The notes below the pieces were generated by a model. It ran no database searches, was not told the DNA's origin, and was given only the letters and a program-made list of their open reading frames with translations. From assembly GCA_913060875.1 (NCBI GenBank), contig CAJXSL010000002.1, forward strand, positions 310,001 through 374,000: a stretch of DNA of 64,000 nt, in the 5' to 3' direction. Position numbers and translations under genes: made by a program. This DNA comes from an uncultured Desulfobacteraceae bacterium (GTDB taxonomy: Bacteria > Desulfobacterota > Desulfobacteria > Desulfobacterales > UBA5852). Shown in pieces: positions 15,506-24,094 of this stretch (its first letter is position 1; the number at the start of each line of letters is the position of its first letter).

Positions 15506-17188
15506 CTATCGGCATGGTATGGAAGGCTTGTGCGCCCGGCAGACAGCGGCAAAATCCTCAGGATAGTGACCGTTGATCCAGCGCAACTGGGCTTCGCTGA
15601 AGGCGCCGGGAGACTCCGGCAGCCGCGGCAGAAAACTGTACAAAAGATGCTGCCCGGTATGACCGGCGTCAAATCGTTTGGCATACTCGATGGTGGTAAC
15701 CATCCGGGCACCCATTTTGCCCAGTGTCTGCACCGCAATCAGCAGCGCCCGGTCCAGGGCCCCCCGCACGGCTTTATCCGCTTCAAGGATATTGCCCACC
15801 GGCGCCAGGGTGACCAGTTGCAGTTCCCACTGCGAGGTCTGGGCTTTGGGGACAAACAGCATCACGTTTTCATCGCAATGGACCACAAGGTCACGATCGC
15901 CTTCGTTGCAACCGTCGGTGCGCTTGTTGTTTTGTACGGCCTGAATATAGGCGGTGAAAAAATCCACCCCTGTGGCGTCCCGATAGGTCTGGATAAATTC
16001 ATGAATAAGATCGCCGCAGGCGTAGGCGGACGGCATGGCGGATCCTTCGGTCGTCGCCTCCGCGGCAGGGGCTTGCCGGGGGATGAGGGCATACTGCTGG
16101 TGGACCTGTTGGTGCGAAGCATGCAGGCGGTATCGGCTGGGGGCGAAGTCAAAACCGAAATTCCACCCCCACAAGGTACTGTTCAACGGCAGTCGACCGG
16201 GGTGCCCGGATGCGCCAAGCCCCTCGAGAATGCGGTGCCGCAAAGACTCCAGTTCTTCCGGCCCCCGTCTCCGCTGTTGCCCTTCAGGCGCCAACTGCAG
16301 CATCTCGGCCAGACGAAGATAAGTGCGTTGATAATAGAGGTGACGCATCCCGGTCATATCCTCCGGGGTCAGAGCCTCGGGGGTATAGCGAACGGCATCG
16401 TTGGCCATGTTGGCGGCATAATGTCCCCAGGGAATATAACTGTTGCGCCGAAGATATTCGAATACATGGCTGCCGCTATCGGTCTCCCACTCGCCGACGA
16501 TTTCACTGTCACCTTGCACACCGGGTCGCAGGACCATGGTCTCCTTATAAGCATCCGGCAAATGAGGATTATTGGCCACCGCTTCGAAAAGAACGTGGTT
16601 GTGAATCTTCGGCCGCATGGTTCCTTCGGCATTGGCCGTAAATCGTAATCCGACCGGGTGCCCCGTGTCGCCGGCATGGATAAATTCGCCGGCCTCTTCA
16701 GCCAGCAGGACAAGATCTTCCGGATCGGTGGAGGTAACGGCCAGGGCCAATTGGACGGGTTCGGGCAACGTTTTTATCAATGCCGTAACGCGAGCCGCCC
16801 CTGACATCCCCGGGCCGACATGACGTCGGAACCACTGGGACATGGACACTTCCGGCGGTGATGGCAAACAGATGGTCGACGGGTCGCGATGTTTGGCATC
16901 GGCCCAGGCTTTGCCGATATAAGTGGTGCCCCGAAACGGAAACGGATTGGCAATCTCATACACGCCGTCGGCGTCCGGAACATCCACCGGACCTTCCGGA
17001 AAGTTGAGGCGATTGTCCACTGGTTGCCCGTCCGGAAACTGACCCAGCGCACACACATTTTCCCGGGCCCGCAGGTTGGCCACCCGATAGGCGGGCCGAT
17101 GACATGCAACGATAAAACGGCCCTCGGGATGCACTGATGTTCGCAAATTACGCGTCGTCTGATCCTGTTGTTTGCAATCCGATGTCAT
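15506..17188 (-). CDS. Unrecognised 560-aa protein with HIT/GalT-like histidine cluster
   Basis: The 560-residue soluble protein has no signal peptide or membrane helix. Notable stretches are KIHNHVLFEAVANNPH near 200, WGWNFGFDFAPSRYRLHASHQQVHQQ around 370-395, VMLFVPKAQTSQWELQL around 470, and an end LRWINGHYPEDFAAVCR. The clustered His residues and the late WELQL/VPKA strand recall the HIT/galactose-1-phosphate uridylyltransferase fold, but no standard HxHxHxx signature is complete. Function is not assigned. ATG 17186-17188 is supported by GGAGA five bases upstream. It lies 289 bases downstream of another unrecognised gene on the same strand. Confidence 0.7.
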   Translation of the reverse strand: MTSDCKQQDQTTRNLRTSVHPEGRFIVACHRPAYRVANLRARENVCALGQFPDGQPVDNRLNFPEGPVDVPDADGVYEIANPFPFRGTTYIGKAWADAKHRDPSTICLPSPPEVSMSQWFRRHVGPGMSGAARVTALIKTLPEPVQLALAVTSTDPEDLVLLAEEAGEFIHAGDTGHPVGLRFTANAEGTMRPKIHNHVLFEAVANNPHLPDAYKETMVLRPGVQGDSEIVGEWETDSGSHVFEYLRRNSYIPWGHYAANMANDAVRYTPEALTPEDMTGMRHLYYQRTYLRLAEMLQLAPEGQQRRRGPEELESLRHRILEGLGASGHPGRLPLNSTLWGWNFGFDFAPSRYRLHASHQQVHQQYALIPRQAPAAEATTEGSAMPSAYACGDLIHEFIQTYRDATGVDFFTAYIQAVQNNKRTDGCNEGDRDLVVHCDENVMLFVPKAQTSQWELQLVTLAPVGNILEADKAVRGALDRALLIAVQTLGKMGARMVTTIEYAKRFDAGHTGQHLLYSFLPRLPESPGAFSEAQLRWINGHYPEDFAAVCRAHKPSIPCR

Positions 17189-17477
17189 TCATTCTCCGCA
17201 TCAATCCAGGCAATACTGAAAAGCAGCATTCCGCGAAACACCCGGAAGGGCGCTCAACGCCACGTGGGTTCATTTTGAATGGGCCGGTAATGGTCCATGC
17301 CGGCTTTTTAACGAAGGGCTTCGGATGGAAGAAACTCCGCCGCCCCATAACACGATCCCGGGAATCAACCCCCTTGATCGAGGCTGCGGCAGCTTAACAT
17401 GGGCTTGACGTGGGAATCAACCAAGGGCAGCGGCCCGGTCGCTCCATCGGTGAAGGATGAGACGGAGACATCGTTGG

Positions 17478-18566
17478 TTACGGCGATACGACTGCCAACG
17501 GTTCGATATATTGGCGGGTCAACTCTTCGACGATCCAGGCGGTATCGACATCGTTTTCATGGGACCCTTCTCTGAAAACGGATGTGATGTTCTGAGCCAT
17601 GACGGCGGCCTTTCCATGAACCGCACGAATGACCTGAGCAACGGCCCGCCAGTCGTCATCATATAGGAAAGCTTTGACAGTGGAACGGATTTCCGGAAAA
17701 AGTTGTTTGCCGAGGCCGCCCAGAAACGCGGCATAAAAGCCCAATGCCGCCCGATGCCGGGTTCGTACGATATGCGGCAGGGTCCCCTCTGGGCCTGTGT
17801 CCGCCAGCATGTCTTTAACCGTGCGCGCCAGCAATTCCACCGGCGTATGCGGCAACGCGGCGATAATTTCACGCCATACCCCGGGGTCGAAGCACGTATC
17901 GGTCAATTCGCCAATCTCATGGTAAAGAAACGTGTCCTGCAGAGCGGCGGCAACCTTCGGCAGGCAATGCTTCGGCGAACCCGCCGCTTGGGGCGAAAGG
18001 CCGCAGGCCGCCAGGGCAAATTCATAGAAAGGCCTTCCGGATCGATTCAAATACAGTATTTGATCCCAGACATATAGCCCAATGGCCGCCTGTCGAATCA
18101 ATATGGTGCGGTCTTGAACCAACGCGGGCAGGGTCAGCAGGTCGCGGGCCAGTTCTGATGATAGAAAAACAACCGAATGCCCGTTTACAATGGTCTTAGT
18201 GCCAACGGCAGCCAGCAGGAAAGATGGCTTCAGGCTATGCGCATAACCTGCGCTATAAAAAAGATTCCGGGGTGCAATCAGGGGGTTGATGCTTTCGGTA
18301 TCGAAAGGATCGAAGGTTTGGCCATCGATAACCAGGTCCTCAAAGTCAATATGCTGCAGATTATCCCACAATGCCTCTTTCTGTCCGATCCATGCCAGAA
18401 CCTGAGAGGCATCGTGTTCTTCGTAAGGGGGCAGGGAATGTTCCCACTTGTACAAATCCCGCAGCCGCATGGCCAACCCGCAAACCGAGTAGGATCCGGC
18501 AAAACGAGCGTCGGAGACCGTACAGTTCCGGCGCACCTGCCGGACCAGTGAGCGGTGTTCGGTCAT
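17478..18566 (-). CDS. Unrecognised 362-aa protein downstream of a PpiC chaperone gene
   Basis: This 362-residue soluble protein starts MTEHRSLVRQVRRNCTVSDARFAGSYSVCG. It is rich in hydrophobic helices, has a LYHEIGELTDT stretch (near residue 235) that could bind metal or serve as a HExxE-like site, and ends in an acidic helix. No standard domain was recognised. The start ATG 18564-18566 has AAGGA close upstream. Only 25 bases separate it from the peptidyl-prolyl isomerase gene upstream, so the two are very likely co-transcribed, and it may be a client or partner of that chaperone. Confidence 0.7.
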   Translation of the reverse strand: MTEHRSLVRQVRRNCTVSDARFAGSYSVCGLAMRLRDLYKWEHSLPPYEEHDASQVLAWIGQKEALWDNLQHIDFEDLVIDGQTFDPFDTESINPLIAPRNLFYSAGYAHSLKPSFLLAAVGTKTIVNGHSVVFLSSELARDLLTLPALVQDRTILIRQAAIGLYVWDQILYLNRSGRPFYEFALAACGLSPQAAGSPKHCLPKVAAALQDTFLYHEIGELTDTCFDPGVWREIIAALPHTPVELLARTVKDMLADTGPEGTLPHIVRTRHRAALGFYAAFLGGLGKQLFPEIRSTVKAFLYDDDWRAVAQVIRAVHGKAAVMAQNITSVFREGSHENDVDTAWIVEELTRQYIEPLAVVSP

Positions 18567-18591
18567 GGCATCCTTCCAATCCCAAGGAGGC

Positions 18592-19581
18592 TCAATAGGC
18601 GGAACGAATGTCGGCCTGCCGCCGCAGCGCGTCAACATAGCCCTGTACGGCCTGAGCGCGCTTCAACTGCATGAGGGTCTCGTGGATATCCGCACGGGCC
18701 TCCGAGAAAGAAACCACCCCGGCCGGTTTACGGTCGGTTACGCGAATCAGGTGAAATCCATGCCCGCTGGCCACGATGGGGCTGGTCTCCCCCACTGGCA
18801 GGTCAAAAGCCACCGCTTCGATTTCAGGAATCACCTGGCCGCGCTGGATATAGCCCATGTCGCCGGCCTGGTCGCGCGCGGGCTCTTCGCTGAATTGCCT
18901 GGCCAGCACCGCGAAGTCTTCCCCCCGGGCAATTTTATCCCGGATCGTTTCGATCTTTCGGCGCGCGGCGGCATCCTGCCCTGGTTCGCTGCCCGGCTGG
19001 CTGCGAATCAAAATATGACGCACGCGAATTTTTTCGGGGGTTTTAAACCGTTGCGGGTTGGCGTCGTAAAAGCGGCGGATATCGTCTTCCGTCGCTGCAA
19101 TCGATGGCATCAATTGGCGAGTGACAAGCCGATCGATGGCCTGTTGGCGGTGGAGCTTGCGCCGGTACCGGGCATCATCCATATACCGGCCGGCCAGTTC
19201 TTTTGAAAAGGCTTCATCGTCCTTGAAACGGGCACGGGCCGCGGCAACGGCGGCGTCGACCTCCCTGGCGGTCACCACAATGCCCTGCCGCCGGCTTTCC
19301 TGGAATAGCAGCTCCTCTGCAATCATCTGACGCATTACGGCGCGTCGCACCGGGGCAATGTAGGCTTCATTGATCGGCTGTCCTTCCCGGGCATGCCGGT
19401 CCACGGCCTGGCGGTATTCCACCTGAAAATCGCGACGGGTAATGACCACGCCATTCACCCGTGCGATTTCGTCACGCCCGCGGTCAGCGGCGATGGACGG
19501 CACCGTCATGGCCGCTCCCCCGCTCAGCAAGATCAGCAGCGCCAGAAGCCAGGCGGGCCATGTCTTGCTCATGGGATTCAT
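18592..19581 (-). CDS. Exported PpiC/SurA-type peptidyl-prolyl cis-trans isomerase
   Basis: The protein (329 residues) has a Sec signal peptide (LLALLILLSGGAAMTVPSIAA), a SurA-like N-terminal helical chaperone domain (about 30-180, with a VNGVVITRRDF start typical of the family), and one parvulin rotamase domain (about 190-290; IRVRHILIRS, GEDFAVLARQFSEEP, GDMGYIQRGQ, GHGFHLIRVTDR). It would assist folding of exported and outer-membrane proteins in the periplasm. Two ATGs (19579 and 19570) are possible starts and neither has a strong ribosome-binding site. The downstream 362-aa gene follows closely. A second protein of the same design lies at 30283. Confidence 0.9.
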   Translation of the reverse strand: MNPMSKTWPAWLLALLILLSGGAAMTVPSIAADRGRDEIARVNGVVITRRDFQVEYRQAVDRHAREGQPINEAYIAPVRRAVMRQMIAEELLFQESRRQGIVVTAREVDAAVAAARARFKDDEAFSKELAGRYMDDARYRRKLHRQQAIDRLVTRQLMPSIAATEDDIRRFYDANPQRFKTPEKIRVRHILIRSQPGSEPGQDAAARRKIETIRDKIARGEDFAVLARQFSEEPARDQAGDMGYIQRGQVIPEIEAVAFDLPVGETSPIVASGHGFHLIRVTDRKPAGVVSFSEARADIHETLMQLKRAQAVQGYVDALRRQADIRSAY

Positions 19582-20110
19582 CCCGCTTGCCCTGATCTTC
19601 CATCGGCTAACGGGATCGCGGCCGCAGCCATATCTACCGAGGGGTCGCATGCTCATCATAATCCTATCCCCATGCCCATTTGGGGCTCATTCCATTGGCG
19701 CCAGACGATATCCGCGATAAATTTCTTCCGCCGCAACCGGCAAAATACATCCCATGGTCAGGACCAGGACGACCGGGCCCGTATATATCCAGGCCCGGAG
19801 GACCCGGCTTTGGGTTCCCCCTGGAAGGGGGGATGCTCCAATCACGAGAAACAATAGGCGTCAGAAGACAGAATTCAGGAGCCAGAAGGATTTTGATGTC
19901 GCTTCGCTCCGTCTTTTGAAAAAAGATCGAATCAGCCGAAGGCGAAAACCTTATTCTGACTTCTGGATTCTGACGTCTGAATTCCTATACGACGATTACG
20001 GCGGAGCCTATTATCTCTGACCTGGCCCAGAGGACCAGGTTTTCTGGACCAAATAAAAAATTCGATGGGCACGTCGATTTGGCCGACCCCGCATCAGTCT
20101 GGCAACGTGA
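19582..20110. other. 529-base intergenic region with an inverted repeat
   Basis: No gene is visible. At 19861-19880 the sequence TCAGAAGACAGAATTCAGGA is followed, after about 70 bases, by a loosely complementary TTCTGACTTCTGGATTCTGACGTCTGAATTC-type stretch (19952-19984). Units built on CAGAATTCAG/TTCTGACTTCTG are a low-complexity dispersed motif seen in deltaproteobacterial intergenic DNA (recalled, not checked). GC-rich palindromic sequence precedes it at 19770-19830. Confidence 0.5.
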
Positions 20111-20479
20111 TCACGCCCAGGAAAGAAGGGCGGTCCCCAGCACGAGGGTGATGATTCCGGCCAGTCGGTAGGTTTGATCGGCAGCTTCTTCCAGCCACCA
20201 CCCCAAGGTTTTTTCGTATAGTCGGTTGGGGTTCCAGAAAAAAACCGCGCCTTTGGCCACGGCCAGGAGCCCGATCAGGACGATCACACCGGCGTGCAGA
20301 CTCCCCCGGGCCGCAATCACCAGTAAAATCCCAATGGCCGCCGCGGTCACCGCCATGGGCACCCGCCCCATGCGCTGAAACGCCTTGCCGATGAGCTCGC
20401 GGCATTGATCGGTATACAATATAAGAAACACACCACAGGCGACCCATACCGTGCTGAACAGATAGATGAACCACTTCAT
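20111..20479 (-). CDS. Small integral membrane protein, 122 aa
   Basis: The 122-residue product starts MKWFIYLFSTVWVACGVFLILY and is hydrophobic throughout, with about four predicted transmembrane segments (residues 3-22, 42-58, 62-80, 103-120). A charged loop (NPNRLYEKTLGWWLEEAADQTYR) separates the third and fourth. Start ATG 20477-20479 has GGAGGGGG six bases upstream. No family recognised. It lies 52 bases downstream of the DUF1285-like gene on the same strand and may be translated from the same message. Confidence 0.72.
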   Translation of the reverse strand: MKWFIYLFSTVWVACGVFLILYTDQCRELIGKAFQRMGRVPMAVTAAAIGILLVIAARGSLHAGVIVLIGLLAVAKGAVFFWNPNRLYEKTLGWWLEEAADQTYRLAGIITLVLGTALLSWA

Positions 20480-20531
20480 GTGCGTCCCCCTCCATCATTT
20501 AAAGTTATGATCGTTAAGGCTTCGGGTTCCG

Positions 20532-21053
20532 TCATGCGTCGGGTGGAATGGCATTCGCGTCCGGCAATGTCACATTATCGTGCTGAGGGATCGCCGTTTG
20601 TTTGCCTTGCATCGTCAAGAAACAGCCCCCCTCCTCGTGGGTGAAAAAGCGACTGATTTTCAACATGCTGGATTGGTTGAATTTGATCACTTCGTCGCCG
20701 TTGCGGACGTAGAGGCAGTCATCGCGGATAAAAAGACTTTCGGGATCAAGGGTCAGATGCTGGCGCGTGTTGAGAACGAGCGTCATGCCGTTCTCCGTGA
20801 GCACATCGAAAACGAAAAGGGCTGTATCTTCGTAGCGAAAATAGACCTTTTCGAGGACCTTGCCGTTGATCTGGGAAACGTAATAGCCCTGTTCGTCCCG
20901 CGCAATGGCGGCGTGAAAATAGTCGATGATTTTCTTGTGTTGAAAACGACCGTGAGCATTGCACCAATGGCCCCAGCGGTCCATCCAGAAAACCGCATCT
21001 TCGGGTGCGATGACGAGTTCGGTCACGACCTCCGCGTTCATTTCCCTGTCCAT
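20532..21053 (-). CDS. DUF1285-like small protein, 173 aa
   Basis: This 173-residue cytosolic protein has a beta-rich core: DAVFWMDRWGHWCNAHGRFQHKKIIDYFHAAIARDEQGYYV, then KVYFRYEDTALFV and LFIRDDCLYVRNGDEVIKFNQSSM. The W-x-G-x-W opening and the YYV-.-VEK-like strand resemble DUF1285, a conserved family of unknown function. I assign it with moderate certainty. ATG 21051-21053 has AGGA six to seven bases upstream; the longer open frame begins in non-coding sequence. It is followed by the 122-aa membrane protein and preceded by the MocR regulator gene on the same strand. Confidence 0.65.
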   Translation of the reverse strand: MDREMNAEVVTELVIAPEDAVFWMDRWGHWCNAHGRFQHKKIIDYFHAAIARDEQGYYVSQINGKVLEKVYFRYEDTALFVFDVLTENGMTLVLNTRQHLTLDPESLFIRDDCLYVRNGDEVIKFNQSSMLKISRFFTHEEGGCFLTMQGKQTAIPQHDNVTLPDANAIPPDA

Positions 21054-21134
21054 TATCCATCCTGTTGAAATAGTCTCTTGTATGAAAAGATTGTATGCCA
21101 CCCAAAGGCCTGTTGGCAATACCATTACAGGAAT

Positions 21135-22631
21135 TTAGGTTAACCGTTGTGTCGGAGGCGGCCCTGCCCCTTCGGCCGCCCCGGCCTGTTCACGCCGGAT
21201 AAGCCCGCCCAGGGTGCGAATACCGTTTTCCACGGCCCCGGTAAAGGGGAACCCGTAGCTCAGGCGGATACAATTACGATAACGCGATGTTGTCGAACAG
21301 ATCAGCCCCGGCAATATGGCAATGCGGTGACGCCGGGCTTCGTTAAAAATTGCCAGGCTGTCCACATGCGGGTTGAGGTCGATCCACAGGGTCAATCCCC
21401 CCTGGGGCGATGTGACACACGTGCCCTCCGGGAAATAACGGGCCACAGCCCGGGCCATGTCACTGGCCTGGTTTTTCAGGGCGGTGCGCAAACGCCGCAG
21501 ATGGCGTTCGTAAGCGCCGGTCTGAAGGAAGGCGCCGATCAAATGCTGATTGAGAACGGGCGAGGCGATGGTCAGGTTCAGCTTCAGACGGCGCACCGCT
21601 TCCCGGAAACGTCCCGGCAGCGTCCACCCGATCCGCAAACCAGGCGCCAGGGTTTTGGAGAAGGAGGAACAGTAAAGCACTAACCCTTTTTCATCAAAGG
21701 CTTTCAACGGCAAAGGGCGCCGATCGTTGAAATACAGGTCGCCATGGATGTCGTCCTCAATGATGGGGATGTCCCGGGCGCTCATCATGCGCACCAGGGC
21801 TCGTTTGTTTGCGATGGACATTTCCAGGCCCAATGGGTTTTGGAAATTGGGCACCAGCAGGCACACTTTGACACGATTTTCCGAAACGGCTTTCTCCAGC
21901 AGCGGCAGGTCGATGCCGTCGACCGGATCCGTCGTTACCTCCAGCGCAAAAAGGTTGAGATCTTCGATGATCTGGAGAAACCAGGGATAGGTCGGCGATT
22001 CCACCACCACGGTGTCCCCCGGTTCGGTCACAGCCTGCAGGCAGAGACTGATAGCCTCGATACAGCCGCTGGTGATAACCAGGTCATCGCTGTCCACGGG
22101 TTTAGGGAAATCCAGCAGGCGCTGGGCAATCTGGCGCCGGAGCTCCGGCTCCCCGGAAGGGTCGGCATACGTGGTGAACATGGTTTCGACCCGGTCGCGC
22201 GAAAAGGTCCGCAGGCAGCGTTGCAGCTGACGGGTCGGCAGAAGTTCCGGCGCAGTCAGAGTGCCGCCGAGTTGCAGGATCTCGCTGTTCCCCATAGCCT
22301 CGACAACGGAACGCGCCAGGGCATTGACAGAAACACGGTGGGGCACGGCCGGTGCCTGCTTACAGGCCGGACCCGGCAGCCGGCAATGGCTGGCCGGCCG
22401 AACAAAATAGCCGGATTTGGGGCGGGCTTCCACCAGCCCGCGTTTTTCCAGTTCGATAAACGCCCGATAGGCCGTGGTCATGCTAAAGCCCGTCTGCATC
22501 TGAAGCTTCCGGATGGAGGGAAGCTTCTCGCCGGCCTTGTAAACCCCTTTTTTAATTTTGATTTCCAAATCAACGGCCAGGCGGTGGTAACGAAACGCGC
22601 CGCCCGGCTTTTCAGCCTGCCGATCACCCAC
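21135..22631 (-). CDS. MocR-type regulator (GntR winged helix fused to PLP aminotransferase fold)
   Basis: The 498-residue protein has a GntR winged helix (residues about 12-82; YHRLAVDLEIKIKKGVYKAGEKLPSIRKL) joined to a fold-type I aminotransferase domain with the PLP-binding Lys in SSFSKTLAPGLRIGW near residue 325. MocR proteins use the aminotransferase half to sense PLP or amino-acid-related ligands. It starts with GTG at 22629-22631 and is divergent from azlCD across 130 AT-rich bases holding two TCTGTTAT repeats. By analogy it probably controls the branched-chain amino acid exporter. A pure aminotransferase role is possible but less likely. Confidence 0.9.
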   Translation of the reverse strand: MGDRQAEKPGGAFRYHRLAVDLEIKIKKGVYKAGEKLPSIRKLQMQTGFSMTTAYRAFIELEKRGLVEARPKSGYFVRPASHCRLPGPACKQAPAVPHRVSVNALARSVVEAMGNSEILQLGGTLTAPELLPTRQLQRCLRTFSRDRVETMFTTYADPSGEPELRRQIAQRLLDFPKPVDSDDLVITSGCIEAISLCLQAVTEPGDTVVVESPTYPWFLQIIEDLNLFALEVTTDPVDGIDLPLLEKAVSENRVKVCLLVPNFQNPLGLEMSIANKRALVRMMSARDIPIIEDDIHGDLYFNDRRPLPLKAFDEKGLVLYCSSFSKTLAPGLRIGWTLPGRFREAVRRLKLNLTIASPVLNQHLIGAFLQTGAYERHLRRLRTALKNQASDMARAVARYFPEGTCVTSPQGGLTLWIDLNPHVDSLAIFNEARRHRIAILPGLICSTTSRYRNCIRLSYGFPFTGAVENGIRTLGGLIRREQAGAAEGAGPPPTQRLT

Positions 22632-22645
22632 GGGGCCCCATCCAA

Positions 22646-22684
22646 TCTGTTATGGTTAAATTTATTATTTTCTGTTTCTGTTAT
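22646..22684. promoter_or_regulatory. Direct repeats in the mocR-azlC divergent promoter region
   Basis: TCTGTTAT occurs at 22646-22653 and 22677-22684, 31 bases apart, about three helical turns. MocR proteins often bind widely spaced direct repeats, so these are candidate operators. The whole 130-base gap is AT-rich. Confidence 0.4.
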
Positions 22685-22761
22685 TATTTACGGGAAATAT
22701 GCTAACAATGCAATCCATGTTCAAAACGGCCTGCGGATCAAAATTGAAAAGGACCACCAGC

Positions 22762-23490
22762 ATGTTTCATCCTGACTTTCAGCGCGGTTTTCGCGCCAAT
22801 CTGCCCATTGCCTTCAGTGTGGCCGCCTACGGCAGCGTATTAGGCGTTCTGGCCGCCCAGAATCAAATCGGCTGGCTCGTGCTGCTGGTGATGGACCTTT
22901 TCATTTTTGCCGGTTCCGCGCAGTTCGTCATGGTGGACATGTGGTCATCTCCCCTACCCGTTGGGGAAATGGTGGTCGGGGTGGCCGTTATCAACCTGCG
23001 CTATCTCCTCATCGGCGCATCGCTCGAACCGGTTTTCAAAAGCAAATCGATCCGGCATAAAGCCGCTGTCATGCATCTGGTGGCCGATGAAAACTGGGCC
23101 ATTACCATGGCAGCCCAACGGCGGGGCGCGGCATCGAGTGAATTTCTCCTGGGGGGCGGATGTTGCCTGTTATTGGCCTGGTGTCTGGGCACCATGACCG
23201 GCCACCAGTTGGGCAGCTTCATTCGCCACCCCGAAGCACTGGCCCTGGATTTCGCCTTTACAGCTGTTTTTACGGCCCTCACCATCGGCCTGTGGCGCGG
23301 CCCAAAGGATTTGGCGCCCTGGATCACGGCAGCGGTACTGGCCGTATCCGCTGAGGCACTCCTGCCGGGCAAGTGGTACATCGTGGTCGGTGGCGTGGGC
23401 GGGGCCCTGGTGCCGGCCGTGCGCAGCCTGATTCAGGAACCCCGGCGAAACCACCGACAAGCAAAGGAGGAACCGCATGCCCTTAACTGA
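22762..23490 (+). CDS. azlC: AzlC-family amino acid exporter subunit (large)
   Basis: The 242-residue inner-membrane protein begins MFHPDFQRGFRANLPIAFSVAAYGSVLGVLA and has the multi-helix hydrophobic pattern of AzlC (branched-chain amino acid export, with AzlD). The NLRYLLIGASLEPVF motif and the RHKAAVMHLVADENWAITM stretch fit the family. ATG 22762 has AAGGA eight bases upstream; earlier in-frame ATGs lack one. It overlaps azlD by 14 bases, implying translational coupling. Probable substrates are leucine, isoleucine or valine, possibly azaleucine-like analogues. Confidence 0.9.
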   Translation: MFHPDFQRGFRANLPIAFSVAAYGSVLGVLAAQNQIGWLVLLVMDLFIFAGSAQFVMVDMWSSPLPVGEMVVGVAVINLRYLLIGASLEPVFKSKSIRHKAAVMHLVADENWAITMAAQRRGAASSEFLLGGGCCLLLAWCLGTMTGHQLGSFIRHPEALALDFAFTAVFTALTIGLWRGPKDLAPWITAAVLAVSAEALLPGKWYIVVGGVGGALVPAVRSLIQEPRRNHRQAKEEPHALN

Positions 23491-23791
23491 TGCCCCGATC
23501 CTGAGAACAGTTATGACGCTCGGCGGCGCTATCGGGGTAACCTACGGATTGCGCCTGGGAGGCCTGCTGCTGTCGGAACGCCTGCCCCGCTCCCCGGTGT
23601 TTCGTACTTTTATGGAAGCCCTGCCCGGAACGATCCTGCTCGCCCTGGTCGCCCCCGGGATTGTGGCGGCGGGCCCCTGGGGATGTACCGCCGCCCTTGT
23701 GACCGTGTTGACGGCCTTGAAAACACGGCAGACCCTGCTGGCCATGCTGGCGGGTATGCTGGTGATCATTCTCCAGCGCCACTGGCTGTAA
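23477..23791 (+). CDS. azlD: AzlD-family amino acid exporter subunit (small)
   Basis: This 104-residue hydrophobic protein has about four membrane helices and belongs to AzlD, the small partner of AzlC in exporting branched-chain amino acids. The start lies inside the end of azlC, following AAAGGAGG (in the sequence coding for the AzlC tail) at a good distance. AzlD proteins are usually 100-110 residues, as here. It is the last gene of the unit; no clear terminator follows. Confidence 0.88.
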   Translation: MPLTDAPILRTVMTLGGAIGVTYGLRLGGLLLSERLPRSPVFRTFMEALPGTILLALVAPGIVAAGPWGCTAALVTVLTALKTRQTLLAMLAGMLVIILQRHWL

Positions 23792-24094
23792 GCCTGCCCG
23801 GTGTCAATGGAAACGCTATTGGTCGACACCCCTGACGATCCCGTCAGAAGTAATTCATCTGTTCTTCCGGATTACGGATCGGTGTCCGGGACAGGCTTCG
23901 ATCCGGAATCGCTGACCTTTTGACTTCAATAACGTCCGGTTTTCGCCGGAATGACCTCAAAACGGTAATCTTGACGTTTACCGCTACCGCCATCCTTGCA
24001 AAGCGTATAGCGCCATATTCCCTCGCTGCGATTGGGTCACCGTCAGCATTCCATTCAAGAAAGGCGTTGACAAGAAGGCCTGACCTTCAGGAAA
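23792..24094. other. Intergenic interval before the PEP-synthase-like gene
   Basis: A 303-base gap between azlD and the next gene on the same strand. I found no strong promoter, terminator or RNA; a weak GC-rich inverted repeat around 23820-23900 has no T run. Confidence 0.35.
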
